The notes: generated from the sequence alone by a model not told the origin. A stretch of DNA of 64,000 nucleotides from Gemmatimonadota bacterium (GCA_020161135.1 JAIUOB010000002.1:1-64000), one strand, 5' to 3'; positions 35,609 to 44,405 are shown, counted from the first letter of the stretch. A program made the numbers and translations.

Positions 35609-36757
35609 TCAGCCGTCGAGCACCGCCAGCACGCGGTCCATCTCCTCGGTCGTGTTGTAGCAGTGTGGCGAGAGTCGAATCGCACCTTCGCGGACGACAT
35701 GCGCCACACCCGCTGCACGGAGGCGCGCCGCCATGCCGTCGGCGTCGCGCGGCGCGAAGGCAAAGACGCCCGCCCGCCGCTCGCGCGACGCCGGTGTGAC
35801 GAGCCTCACATCGTCGCGCGACTGCGCCCACGCGACCACCCGGTCGCCCAGCGTCTCCAGGTGCGCGGCGATGGCCGGCACGCCGGCCTCGAGGAGCAGC
35901 GCGGTCGACGCGTTGGCGACCGCGAAATCGTGGTAGGCGAGGGTCACCACCTCGAAGCGCCGGGCGTCGTCGAAGAAGTCGAAGGCGTAGTCGGTGAGGC
36001 GGGTGTAGTCGGTGCTCGACTTCATGCACGCCCAGCCCACGTCGTGGGGCTCGAGGGCCGTGACCAAGTCCCGGCGCACGTAGACGAAGCCGGTCCCCCA
36101 CGGGCTCAACTGCCACTTCTGCGCGCCGCTCGCGAACAGGTCGACCGGCAGGGCATGCAGGTCGATGGGGCGCACGCCACACCCCTGGATGCCATCGACG
36201 ATGAAGAAGACCCCGCGCGCCCGGCAGGCCGCGCCGATGCGGGCGAGATCGGCCACGAACCCGGTCGCGAACTGCACCCACGACACCACGACCGCCACGA
36301 CATCGGCGCGTTGCGCAATGGCCGTGACCAGCGCGTCCTCGTCCGGCAGGCCGTCACGACGCGGGATGAACTCGAGCGTGATGCCGCGCGCCCCGAGCGC
36401 CTGGAACGGATAGACGCAGCTCGGGAACTCGCCATCGAAGGTGAGGATGACCCCGGGCCGCAGGGGGAGCGCGCGCGCCGCGAGGTTGAGCCCGTAGGTG
36501 GTGTTGGGCATCAGCGCGATCTCACTGGCGTCGGCGCCCACGAGCGCGGCGAACTGTCGTCGCGAGGTGGCCACCGTCTCGAACATGTGCGACAGCGCGA
36601 TGCGGTGCGGCTGCGCACGCAGGGCGCTCCACTCCGCGGCGGCATCGACCGCGCGCTGGGGCATGGGGCCCGTGGACGCGGCGTTGAGGTACACGCCGGC
36701 GTGCGCGTCCATCCAGGGATACTCCCGCGCACGCAGCGCGGCGACGTCGAGAGACAT
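35609..36757 (-). CDS. class V aminotransferase (PLP enzyme)
   Basis: A 382-residue PLP enzyme of the SufS/NifS/kynureninase-like fold. Hallmarks: YLNAASTGPMPQRAVDA near the N-terminus, the PLP-phosphate segment LMPNTTYGLNLAA, the aspartate in FFIVDGIQGCGVRPID, and the Schiff-base lysine in LFASGAQKWQLSPWGTGF. The cysteine loop of true cysteine desulfurases is not evident, so an isopenicillin-epimerase-like or transaminase role is more likely. The substrate is unknown. It lies 5 bp after the permease gene on the same strand. Confidence 0.86.
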   Translation of the reverse strand: MSLDVAALRAREYPWMDAHAGVYLNAASTGPMPQRAVDAAAEWSALRAQPHRIALSHMFETVATSRRQFAALVGADASEIALMPNTTYGLNLAARALPLRPGVILTFDGEFPSCVYPFQALGARGITLEFIPRRDGLPDEDALVTAIAQRADVVAVVVSWVQFATGFVADLARIGAACRARGVFFIVDGIQGCGVRPIDLHALPVDLFASGAQKWQLSPWGTGFVYVRRDLVTALEPHDVGWACMKSSTDYTRLTDYAFDFFDDARRFEVVTLAYHDFAVANASTALLLEAGVPAIAAHLETLGDRVVAWAQSRDDVRLVTPASRERRAGVFAFAPRDADGMAARLRAAGVAHVVREGAIRLSPHCYNTTEEMDRVLAVLDG

Positions 36758-36762
36758 GCGGT

Positions 36763-37614
36763 TCAGCCGGGAGTGGGGAGACGACGGGGATCGAGGGCGT
36801 CGCGCAGCGCGTCGCCCAGCAGGTTGAAGCCGAGCACCGCGAGGCCGATGGCGACGCCGGGCGCGAGCGACGTCCACGGCGCGCTGCGGAGCTGCGCGAG
36901 GTCGCGCCCATCGGCGATCATGGCGCCCCAACTGGGTGTCGGCGGCTGCACGCCGAGTCCGAGGAACGAGAGCGCGGCTTCGGCCATGATGGCGCCGGCG
37001 ATGCCCAGCGTGGCGGCAATGACCACCGGCGCAAGCACGTTCGGGAGCACATGACGGAGCACGATGCGCGTGTCGCGTGCGCCGAGGGCACGGAGCGCCT
37101 GCACGTACTCGAGTTCGCGCACGACAAGCACCTGCCCGCGCACCAGGCGTGCCATGGCCGCCCACCCCACCACGCCGATGACCACGCACACCACCGTGAG
37201 CGATGGCTCGAACGCCGCCGCCATGGCGATGAGCAGCAGCAGGCTGGGAAAGGCGAGCGTCACGTCGGCGAGACGCATGACCACTTCGTCCGTCCACCGT
37301 CCACGAAACCCTGCCGCGAGACCGAGGCCCAGCCCGAGCACGAGCGCGATGCCCTGCGAGAGCAACCCGACGACCAGCGACACGCGCGCCCCGTAGACGA
37401 GCCGCGCCCACACGTCGCGCCCCTGCGCGTCGGTGCCCAGCCAGTGCGCACCGCTGGGCGCCTCGAGCGCGTGCCGCAGGTCGATGCGCGCGGGGTCGCC
37501 GCCGGCGATGAGTGGGGCAGCCAGCGCGATCGCCACGAGTGCGACGATGACGCCGAGGCCGAGCTGGGCGCGCCCGTCGCGCCGGAGCACCGTGCGGGCG
37601 CGGTTATCGCGCAT
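36763..37614 (-). CDS. DppC/OppC-type ABC transporter permease
   Basis: A 283-residue inner-membrane permease for peptide/nickel-type importers. It has an N-terminal TM (LGLGVIVALVAIALAAPLI), the conserved HWLGTDAQGRDVWARLVYGARVSL, several TM segments, and the EAA loop EYVQALRALGARDTRIVLRHVLPN that contacts the ATPase. The partner permease (DppB), ATPases and binding protein are not in the window, so the transporter must be completed elsewhere. The start overlaps the 3' end of the ABC exporter gene by 11 nt. Confidence 0.9.
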   Translation of the reverse strand: MRDNRARTVLRRDGRAQLGLGVIVALVAIALAAPLIAGGDPARIDLRHALEAPSGAHWLGTDAQGRDVWARLVYGARVSLVVGLLSQGIALVLGLGLGLAAGFRGRWTDEVVMRLADVTLAFPSLLLLIAMAAAFEPSLTVVCVVIGVVGWAAMARLVRGQVLVVRELEYVQALRALGARDTRIVLRHVLPNVLAPVVIAATLGIAGAIMAEAALSFLGLGVQPPTPSWGAMIADGRDLAQLRSAPWTSLAPGVAIGLAVLGFNLLGDALRDALDPRRLPTPG

Positions 37615-39538
37615 CGGTCTCGGTGAGCGTCGCCAGCGATGCCGCGCGCTCGTCGGCCGCGCGCTCCGCATCGTCGGCTGCGCCGGAGTCGCCGTCGCGG
37701 CGGTCGAACTGGAGCGCGTGCAGCCGCGCATACGCCCCGCAGCGGGCGAGCAGCGACGCGTGGGTCCCTTCCTCGACGAGCTGCCCCTGGTCGAGCACGA
37801 GGATACGGTCGGCGTGCTGGATGGTGGCGAGGCGATGCGCGATGACGAAGACCGTGCGCCCCGCCAGCAGGCGATCGATGGCCTCCTGCACGAGCCGCTC
37901 ACTCTCGGCGTCGAGCGCGCTCGTGGCCTCGTCGAGAATGAGGATGGGCGGATCGGAGAGCAGCGCGCGCGCGATGGCGAGGCGCTGCCGTTGGCCGCCG
38001 GAGAGGCGTGTGCCGCGTTCGCCGAGGTTGGTGTCCCACCCCTGCGGCAGCGACCGGATGAAGCCGAGGGCGTTGGCGGCGCCGGCGGCGGCATCGAGCT
38101 GGTCCTGCGTGGCGTCCGGGCGGCCGAACGCGACGTTCGCGCGCACGGTGTCGTTGAAGAGCACCGTGTCCTGGCTGACGATGCCGATGAGGCTGCGCAG
38201 CGCGTCGAGGCGGAAGGTGCGCACGTCGACATCGTCGAGCAGAATGCGCCCGGCGGTGGGGTCGATGAAGCGCGGGAGCAGGTCGACCAGCGTGCTCTTG
38301 CCGGCGCCGCTCGCCCCGACGAGGGCGATCACGTCACCCTTGCGGGCAGTGAAGCTGATGTCGCGCAGCGCGACGCCATCGCGGTCGTAGGCGAAGGTGA
38401 CGCCGTCGAAGGTGACGTCCCGCGTGAAGGACGCGTCGGCGCGGGTGCCCGTGTCGAGTGCCGTCTCGGTGCGTGCGTCGAGGATCTCGAAGATGCGTTC
38501 GGCGCTGGCGAGCGACTGCTGGGCGGCGGCCGGCGCCTGCGACAACTGCTTGAGCGGCTGCAGGAGCCGCATGACCTGCACGAGGAACACCATCAGCTCG
38601 GCGCCGGTGAGGGTGCCCTGCACCATGACCAGCTCCGCGCCGTAGCGCAGGATCGCGACGGCGGTGAAGGTCGCCAGCGTCTCGGTGACGGGCCCTGACA
38701 GCAGCGCGAGGCGCCCGACGCGCACGAAGCCGCGCGCGAAGGCGTTGTTGCGCTCGACGAACTTCTGCTCCTCGCGCCCCTCCGCGCGGTACGACTTCAC
38801 CAGCCGCACCCCGCTCACGACCTCCTGCACCAGGCTCGTCATCTCGCCCTGCTCGTTGCCCAGGCGCGAGTACCCCTTGCGCAGCTTGCGGAGCACCGGC
38901 TGGATGGCGCCGATGGTGATGGGGGCGATGACGAGCGCCGCCAGCGACAGCCGCCACGACGTCGTGAACATCGCCACGAGCGTGGCGATGAGCTGCGCGG
39001 CGCTCCACAGCGACCGCGTGACGAGCTCCGTGACGACCGTCTTGGCCGTGCCCGTGTCGGCGAGCACGCGCGAGATGACCTGCCCGACCTTGTTGCGTGT
39101 GAACCACGGCAGCGGCAGGCGCAGCAGGTGGGCGTACAGGCGCGCGCGAAGGTCGCGCACCACGTACTCCTGCAACTGCACGCCCACCTGGCCGCTGAGC
39201 CAGATGAGGACGTTCTTGAGCGTCACCGCCCCGATGACGATGAGCATGACGTTCGTGAGCGACGCGAGGCGGTGTGCGTCGTCGAGCAGGAAGCCGATGG
39301 TCGCGTTGAGCACCCGCCCGATGGCACCGCTGGTGGGGATGAGGTTCTCGACGCCGAAGAAGGCGTTGAAGAACGGCACCAGCAGGGTGAACGAGAAGAC
39401 GTCGGCGAAGGCGGCCGCCGCATTGAGCAGCACGACCGCGACCAGCTTGGCCTTGTGCGGCCCGACAAAGCGCCAGAGGCGCGGCCAGAGTTGCGGGGCC
39501 GGCGTGCGCAGCGCGCCGGTGGTGCGGAGGTCGGCCAC
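37604..39538 (-). CDS. MsbA-type ABC exporter (TMD-NBD fusion)
   Basis: A 644-residue half-transporter that should work as a homodimer, exporting lipid or hydrophobic substrates. The membrane domain (about 25-330) has six TM segments (first: AKLVAVVLLNAAAAFADVFSFTLLVPF). The NBD has Walker A GASGAGKST, Q-loop IVSQDT, signature RLSGGQRQRL, Walker B PILILDEATSALD, and the switch His in VIAHRL. A GTG at 39538 is chosen just after the stop of the PorX-like gene; an upstream start at 39580 would overlap it. An acidic Ala-rich tail ends the protein. Confidence 0.92.
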   Translation of the reverse strand: MADLRTTGALRTPAPQLWPRLWRFVGPHKAKLVAVVLLNAAAAFADVFSFTLLVPFFNAFFGVENLIPTSGAIGRVLNATIGFLLDDAHRLASLTNVMLIVIGAVTLKNVLIWLSGQVGVQLQEYVVRDLRARLYAHLLRLPLPWFTRNKVGQVISRVLADTGTAKTVVTELVTRSLWSAAQLIATLVAMFTTSWRLSLAALVIAPITIGAIQPVLRKLRKGYSRLGNEQGEMTSLVQEVVSGVRLVKSYRAEGREEQKFVERNNAFARGFVRVGRLALLSGPVTETLATFTAVAILRYGAELVMVQGTLTGAELMVFLVQVMRLLQPLKQLSQAPAAAQQSLASAERIFEILDARTETALDTGTRADASFTRDVTFDGVTFAYDRDGVALRDISFTARKGDVIALVGASGAGKSTLVDLLPRFIDPTAGRILLDDVDVRTFRLDALRSLIGIVSQDTVLFNDTVRANVAFGRPDATQDQLDAAAGAANALGFIRSLPQGWDTNLGERGTRLSGGQRQRLAIARALLSDPPILILDEATSALDAESERLVQEAIDRLLAGRTVFVIAHRLATIQHADRILVLDQGQLVEEGTHASLLARCGAYARLHALQFDRRDGDSGAADDAERAADERAASLATLTETDAR

Positions 39539-39540
39539 GG

Positions 39541-41103
39541 TCAGCGCTTGGGGGTGAGCAGTGCCACCGGCAGGATGCACTCCTCGGGTGACACGCCCCC
39601 GTGCAGGAACGAGCCGCGGTAGCGCCCCTGGTACTCGCGCAACTTGGTAGGATAGACGAAGAAGCTGTCGCCCGTGGCCAGCAGCAGGTGGGTGCCCGGC
39701 GCGCGGGGCGGCAGCCTGAAGTCCTCGGGCGACGCGACGTGCAGCGCCTGCGACTCGCGCTCGGCGCGGATGTCCTCGCCGAACTTGTAGCGCAGGTTGG
39801 CGGTGGCGTCACGCTTGGCGAACACGGTGGCCGGCGTGTTGCAGTGCAGCGCGCCGTGGTCGCTCGTGACCACCACCGAGATGCCGCGACGCGACGCCTC
39901 GCGCAGCAGCGCCACCAGCGCCGACCGCTCGAACCACTGCCGAGTGAGGGCGCGCAGCGCGACCTCGTCCTTCGCCACCTCGTACAGGATCATCGACTCC
40001 GAGCGCCCATGCGTGAGCATGTCGACGAAGTTGAAGACGAACGCATGCACGCCATCGCCGGCGATGGCGGCGGGGAGATGTCGCTCGAGCTCCGCCGCGT
40101 CCATGGCGGTGGTGATCTTCTGGTAGCGCACGGCGGCCTGCACGCCCAGGTCGGTGAGGTGCGCGCCCAGCAGGTCGCGTTCGTGGGCATTGAGCGTCTC
40201 GTCGTCACGCTCGCCCCACCAGTGCGGATGCCGCTCGGCAATCTCCCCCGGGAAGAGCCCGCTGAAGAGCGCGTTGCGCGCGTACGGCGTGGCGGTGGGG
40301 AGGATGCTGTAGTAGTGGGTCGTCTCCACCTCGAACATCGGCGCCAGCAGCGGCTCCAGCACACGCCATTGGTCGAGCCGCAGGCAGTCGATGACCACGA
40401 ACAGCGCCTTGCGGTCGCGCGCGAGCACCGGCAGCAGGAACTCCGCCACCACGTCGACCGACAGCGGTGGCCGGTCGCCATCGAGCGCGGCGAGCCAGCG
40501 CGGATACTCCCGCCGGATGAACGTGGCGAACTCCCGCTGCATGTCGGGATAGAGTCCCTTGAGCGACTCGTGCAGTCCCGTCTCCCCGGCGTCGGCGAGG
40601 TCGACATCCCACTGCATCAGCTCCGCGAAGCGGTCGATCCACCCCCGCCAGTCGAGCCCCTGGTAGCGCTCGGCTTCGATCGCGCGGAAGCGCTCGACGA
40701 AGGCCCGCGCCATGGCCTGCGAGCGGATGAGTGGGCCGTCGAGGATGCGCGTGACCACCGTGAGCACCTGGCGCGGCGTGACGGGCTTCACGAGGTAGTC
40801 GCGCACGTTGGCGCCGATGGCTTCCTTGAGCGTCGCATCCTCCTCGCTCTTGGTGACCATGACCACCGGCAGCGCCGGCGCCAGCTCGCGGATGTCCTTG
40901 TAGGCATCGAGCCCGCGGGTCCCCGGCATCTGCTCATCGAGGAGCACGAGGTCGTAGGGGTCGCGCCGCAGCAGTTCGAGGGCGTCGTCGGCGTTGGTGG
41001 CGATCTGCACGCGGTAGCCGCGATCGCCGAGCAGCAGCCGATGCGGCTCCAGCAGGTCCGCCTCGTCGTCGACCCACAGAATCGCCTTTGCCGGTTGCGC
41101 CAT
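39541..41103 (-). CDS. porX: PorX-like response regulator with PglZ phosphodiesterase domain
   Basis: A 520-residue fusion. Residues 1-120 are a receiver (VDDE, D56 in LVLLDEQMPG, T84, K107). The rest is an alkaline-phosphatase-superfamily PglZ domain with metal ligands D239 in LFVVIDCLRLDQ, T272 in TATPYARNALFSG, and VVTSDHGALHC plus a late HGG (SFLHGGVSPEE). This is the exact architecture of PorX, which in Bacteroidota controls the type IX secretion system and cleaves cyclic oligonucleotides. No T9SS genes lie in the window. The symbol is by architecture. The gene starts at ATG 41103 right after a TAGCTT element. Confidence 0.88.
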   Translation of the reverse strand: MAQPAKAILWVDDEADLLEPHRLLLGDRGYRVQIATNADDALELLRRDPYDLVLLDEQMPGTRGLDAYKDIRELAPALPVVMVTKSEEDATLKEAIGANVRDYLVKPVTPRQVLTVVTRILDGPLIRSQAMARAFVERFRAIEAERYQGLDWRGWIDRFAELMQWDVDLADAGETGLHESLKGLYPDMQREFATFIRREYPRWLAALDGDRPPLSVDVVAEFLLPVLARDRKALFVVIDCLRLDQWRVLEPLLAPMFEVETTHYYSILPTATPYARNALFSGLFPGEIAERHPHWWGERDDETLNAHERDLLGAHLTDLGVQAAVRYQKITTAMDAAELERHLPAAIAGDGVHAFVFNFVDMLTHGRSESMILYEVAKDEVALRALTRQWFERSALVALLREASRRGISVVVTSDHGALHCNTPATVFAKRDATANLRYKFGEDIRAERESQALHVASPEDFRLPPRAPGTHLLLATGDSFFVYPTKLREYQGRYRGSFLHGGVSPEECILPVALLTPKR

Positions 41104-41109
41104 GCGCGA

Positions 41110-41115
41110 AAGCTA
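41110..41115 (-). promoter_or_regulatory. TAnnTT element before the PorX-like gene
   Basis: TAGCTT on the minus strand ends 6 nt before the ATG at 41103, predicting a leaderless transcript. It is paired with a divergent element at 41163-41168. Confidence 0.35.
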
Positions 41116-41162
41116 TCGGAGGCGGGGGAGCAGGGTCCAGCGCAGGGACATGGCGCGGCGGT

Positions 41163-41168
41163 TATGTT
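41163..41168 (+). promoter_or_regulatory. TAnnTT element before the 131-aa gene
   Basis: TATGTT ends 6 nt before the GTG at 41175. This spacing again predicts that transcription starts at the start codon. Confidence 0.4.
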
Positions 41169-41174
41169 CCCGCC

Positions 41175-41570
41175 GTGCTTGGAGAACCCCTGCCCCACAC
41201 ACTGGAGCCCGTGCGGTTCCCGTTTCCTGCGCTGGCGACGCTCGCCGGTCGGCTGCCGCTGGGCGGCGGACGGGAAGTGGCGTTGGCGTGCCTGCTGGTG
41301 GCGCGCCTCGCGGCGTCGGTGTCCGGGCGCGAGGCGTCTGCGCTTCCCGATCGGCTGACGCGCGCGACCGCGGCCAAGGTGTGGCTGGCGTCGATGGCGC
41401 TGCCCACGGCCACGCGCGCACCGATCGCGCGCTGCATCGAGGCAACGACCGGCACGGGACTCCAGGTGGCAGGCGCACTGCGCTCGCTCGTGGCGGCGGC
41501 CGGTTCGCACCTCGACAGCGCGTCGGTGCAGGAGCTCGAGCGGCTCGCGCGACAGCTCGCCGGCGCGTGA
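41175..41570 (+). CDS. hypothetical protein paired with the DnaB-like ATPase
   Basis: A 131-residue, helix-rich protein, Ala/Leu-rich without membrane segments or a known domain. Segments such as REVALACLLVARLAASVSG and AAKVWLASMALPTATRAPI suggest a compact helical bundle. The GTG at 41175 sits 6 nt after TATGTT. It ends 7 bp before the degenerate DnaB-like gene, so the two form a small operon and probably one functional unit. No function is proposed. Confidence 0.7.
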   Translation: MLGEPLPHTLEPVRFPFPALATLAGRLPLGGGREVALACLLVARLAASVSGREASALPDRLTRATAAKVWLASMALPTATRAPIARCIEATTGTGLQVAGALRSLVAAAGSHLDSASVQELERLARQLAGA

Positions 41571-41577
41571 GCCGGTC

Positions 41578-42456
41578 ATGACGCACGACAGCGATATCTC
41601 GCCGCTCACGCGCCTGGTGGCGCGACTCGACGCCGTCGCGGCGTTGCATTCGGCGGCCGCCCCCGCGTCGGCGGCGACACCGGCCGCCGTGCGCGCCCTG
41701 GGCATGGTGCCCACGCATTTCCCGTCGATCGACCGGGCACTGGCCGGTGGCCTGCGACTGGGCGACCTGGCGGTCCTGGGGGGCGACGACAGCAGCGGCG
41801 TCTCCTCGCTGCTCCTCGCCATAGCGTTGCGGGCATCGCCGCGGGCGCTGCTCCTCAGCACCGAGCTGTCGGTCGACCGCGTGTACGAACGTGCGCTCGC
41901 CATGGCCGCCCGGGTGCCGGTGGAGAGCGTGCGGTTGGGCGCCATCGGTGGCGAGGAGCGCACCCGCCTGGCTGCCGCAGCCACGATGCTGCGCGACCAC
42001 GCGCCGATGGTGGAGACGTTGCTCGACGGCGAGGTCGCGGCCCTCGAGCGGGTCGTGGCCAGTGCGCCGACCCAGCTCGTGATCGTGGATGCGCTCGAGG
42101 GGCTGCTCGACGCCCCGACGGGCCACGACGAACGACTGGCCTGGGCCGTGCTCGCGCTCAAGCGTCTCGCGCTGCGGCACGGGCTCGTGGTGCTCCTAGG
42201 CTGTCATCTTCCGGGCCTCACGGGAACGCGTCACGACCGGCGTCCCACCCTCGCCGATTTCGGGCGTGGCGGCGCCGTCGGCGCACACGCCGATGCCGTG
42301 CTCGGGCTCTACCGGGAGGAGCTGTACGAACAGGACCTCGGGGTGAGCGGCGCGGCGGAGTTGCGCATCCTCAAGCACCGGGACGGTGCGCGGGGCTACG
42401 TGGACCTGTACTTCGACGCCCGCTGTGGGCGGTTCGAGGACATGGCCGAGGCGTAG
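41578..42456 (+). CDS. DnaB C-terminal-like RecA-fold ATPase with broken Walker A
   Basis: A 292-residue protein that aligns with the DnaB helicase C-terminal domain: FPSIDRALAGGLRLGDLAVLGG, then LLLSTELSVDRVYERALA (DnaB SLEM region), Walker B LVIVDALEGL, the long RPTLADFGRGGAVGAHADAVLGLYREELY (DnaB RPxxSDLRESGxIEQDADVVMFIYRDE), and LRILKHRDGARG. The P-loop reads GGDDSSGVSSLL where DnaB has GxPxxGKT, so the ATP-binding lysine is lost. The N-terminal DnaB domain is absent. It is thus a likely non-hydrolysing paralogue, perhaps a structural or regulatory partner in replication or recombination; it lies just upstream of yebC-ruvC-ruvA. Confidence 0.78.
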   Translation: MTHDSDISPLTRLVARLDAVAALHSAAAPASAATPAAVRALGMVPTHFPSIDRALAGGLRLGDLAVLGGDDSSGVSSLLLAIALRASPRALLLSTELSVDRVYERALAMAARVPVESVRLGAIGGEERTRLAAAATMLRDHAPMVETLLDGEVAALERVVASAPTQLVIVDALEGLLDAPTGHDERLAWAVLALKRLALRHGLVVLLGCHLPGLTGTRHDRRPTLADFGRGGAVGAHADAVLGLYREELYEQDLGVSGAAELRILKHRDGARGYVDLYFDARCGRFEDMAEA

Positions 42457-42477
42457 TCGCGGGCGGTGGGGGCAAAC

Positions 42478-42483
42478 TATCTT
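42478..42483 (+). promoter_or_regulatory. TAnnTT -10 element of yebC
   Basis: TATCTT, followed by TCGGCG, 34 nt before the yebC ATG. The leader contains a GAGG ribosome binding site, so this is an ordinary leadered transcript. Confidence 0.5.
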
Positions 42484-42517
42484 TCGGCGTCTTTCACCCC
42501 GCGCGCCCGAGGATGTC

Positions 42518-43261
42518 ATGGCTGGTCACAGCAAATGGAAGCAGATCAAGCACTACAAGGCGGCCACCGACGCGAAGCGCGGGGCCCTCTTCACGCGCCT
42601 GATTCGCGAGATCACGATGGCCGCCAAGCTCGGCGGCGGTGATCCCGCGGGCAATCCACGGCTGCGCACGGCCATCGACAACGCGAAGGCCAGCTCGATG
42701 CCGAAGGACAACATCGAGCGCGCCATCAAGAAGGGCACCGGCGAGCTCGAGGGCGTGGAGTACGTCGAGGCGCTGTACGAGGCCTACGGCCCTGGCGGCG
42801 TGGCCCTCATGATCCAGGCGGTCACCGACAATCCCACCCGCACGGTGGCCGACGTGCGCCACAAGTTGTCGCGCAACAACGGCAACCTGGGCACGACCAA
42901 CTCGGTCGCGTTCATGTTCGACCGCAAGGGGCAGATGACGGTGCCGGCGGAGGGCGTCACCGAGGACGCGCTCATCGAGGCCGCGCTCGAAGCCGGCGCC
43001 GACGACGTCGTACGTGAGGACGAGTTCTACACGGTCACGACCGAACCCGCGGCCCTGCACGCCGTCAAGGAAGCGCTCGAGGCGCAGAAGTACACTGTAC
43101 AGGACGCCGAACTCGCGTGGGTGCCCAAGAACACCGTGAAGGTCGAGGGCGACGCCGCGCCGCAGCTGCTCAAGCTGCTCGAGGCGCTCGAGGAGCTCGA
43201 CGACGTGCAGAAGGTGGACGCGAACTTCGAGATGGACGAAAGCGCGATGGCCGGCGCGTGA
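42518..43261 (+). CDS. YebC/PmpR-family regulatory protein (TACO1 homologue)
   Basis: A 247-residue protein beginning with the family signature AGHSKWKQIKHYKAATDAKRG and continuing with FTRLIREITMAAKLGGGDP, YEAYGPGGVALMI and KLSRNNGNLG. YebC proteins act as transcription regulators in some bacteria and as translation factors easing ribosome stalling at polyproline in others. It is full length. GAGG lies 5 nt before the ATG. The adjacent ruvC and ruvA make the widespread yebC-ruvC-ruvA cluster. Confidence 0.96.
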   Translation: MAGHSKWKQIKHYKAATDAKRGALFTRLIREITMAAKLGGGDPAGNPRLRTAIDNAKASSMPKDNIERAIKKGTGELEGVEYVEALYEAYGPGGVALMIQAVTDNPTRTVADVRHKLSRNNGNLGTTNSVAFMFDRKGQMTVPAEGVTEDALIEAALEAGADDVVREDEFYTVTTEPAALHAVKEALEAQKYTVQDAELAWVPKNTVKVEGDAAPQLLKLLEALEELDDVQKVDANFEMDESAMAGA

Positions 43262-43271
43262 GCCACGTGTC

Positions 43272-43811
43272 GTGACGCTTGGCCCGTCGCTGGTGCTCGG
43301 CATCGATCCGGGCACTGCCGTGACGGGGTACGGCGTGGTGCGCCGCGACGGGCGCACCACTTCGCTCGTGGAGTGCGGCGTCATTCGCACCGCCGCGCGC
43401 GACGCGTTGCCGGCGCGCCTCCGCGAGGTGCATGAGGGCGTCGTGGAGCTCATCGAGCGGCACCGCCCCGATGCCGTGGCCGTCGAGGGGGCGTTCTACG
43501 CGCGCAACGTGCGCACCACACTGGTGCTCGGGCATGCGCGTGGCGTCATCCTGCTCGCCGCCGCACAGGCCGGACTCGTCATCCACGAACTGCCCCCCGC
43601 CGAGATCAAGAAGGCGATCACCGGCACCGGCGCGGCCACGAAGGAGCAGGTGCAGTTCATGGTGGCCAAGCTGCTGCGGCTGCGCGCAGCGCCGGAGCCG
43701 GCCGACGCGGCCGACGGCGTGGCCGCCGCGCTCGCGGTGTGTCTTGCGCCTGCGCTGACCGCAGCGCGTGCCACGGCGCCACTCTCCCCTTCCGCTTCCC
43801 GACCCCGATGA
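43272..43811 (+). CDS. ruvC: Holliday junction resolvase RuvC
   Basis: A 179-residue nuclease cutting Holliday junctions. Catalytic acids: D in LVLGIDPGTAVTGYGVV, E in AVAVEGAFYARNV, and the late DAADGVAAALAV. The substrate-contact segment RNVRTTLVLGHARGVILLAAAQ is typical, and KKAITGTGAATKEQVQFMV matches KAVVGxGxAxKxQV. A short Ala/Ser tail is extra. The start is GTG. Its stop overlaps the ruvA ATG by ATGA. Confidence 0.97.
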   Translation: MTLGPSLVLGIDPGTAVTGYGVVRRDGRTTSLVECGVIRTAARDALPARLREVHEGVVELIERHRPDAVAVEGAFYARNVRTTLVLGHARGVILLAAAQAGLVIHELPPAEIKKAITGTGAATKEQVQFMVAKLLRLRAAPEPADAADGVAAALAVCLAPALTAARATAPLSPSASRPR

Positions 43812-44401
43812 TCGCCCAGGTGCGTGGCCAGCTTGTCGTGCGCGAACTCGATCGCGTCGAAATCCTCACGGCCGGTGGCGTGGCGTACGAGTGCCACATT
43901 CCGCTCTCGGTGTTCGAGGCGCTGCCACCGGTGGGCAAGGAGGTCACGCTGCACACGCACCTCGCCGTGCGTGAGGATGCGTGGACGCTGTACGGCTTCG
44001 CGCACCCCGCCGAGCGTGCGGTGTTTCAGAAGCTGCTGGTGGCCAAGGGGGTGGGGCCGGCGCTCGCGCTCGGCATTCTCTCCACGCTCACGCCGGAGCG
44101 CGTGGTGCGTGCGCTGCGCGAGAAGGACGTGACGACGCTCATGCGCGTGCCGCGTGTGGGGCGCAAGAAGGCCGAGCAGATCATCCTCGACCTCGCGGAC
44201 AAGGCCGACACGCTGGTGGGAGCCGCCGGCGAGACCGCGACGTCCACCCCCGTGGGCGATGACGCCACGCGTGCACTCGTGGCGCTGGGATATGCGCAGG
44301 TTGACGCCGCGAAGGCCGTGCGCGCCGTGCTCGATGCCGGCGACGCGCACGACGTGAGCGCGGTGGTGCGGAGTGCGCTGGGGCGGCTGACGGCGAAGTA
44401 G
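43808..44401 (+). CDS. ruvA: Holliday junction branch migration protein RuvA
   Basis: A 197-residue protein that binds four-way junctions and loads RuvB. Domain I is an OB fold starting MIAQVRGQLV; domain II has the helix-hairpin-helix pairs (LLVAKGVGPALALGILSTL and LMRVPRVGRKKAEQIILDL); domain III is the C-terminal three-helix RuvB-binding unit (DDATRALVALGYAQVDAAKAVRAV). All are intact. It is coupled to ruvC by a 4-nt overlap. ruvB is not next door but 4.8 kb downstream. Confidence 0.97.
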   Translation: MIAQVRGQLVVRELDRVEILTAGGVAYECHIPLSVFEALPPVGKEVTLHTHLAVREDAWTLYGFAHPAERAVFQKLLVAKGVGPALALGILSTLTPERVVRALREKDVTTLMRVPRVGRKKAEQIILDLADKADTLVGAAGETATSTPVGDDATRALVALGYAQVDAAKAVRAVLDAGDAHDVSAVVRSALGRLTAK

Positions 44402-44405
44402 CCGT

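Noticed and set aside
39541..41103. The PglZ domain as part of a BREX phage-defence system
   Set aside because: BREX PglZ lacks an N-terminal receiver and comes with brxL, pglX and other genes, none of which are present. The receiver fusion fits PorX.
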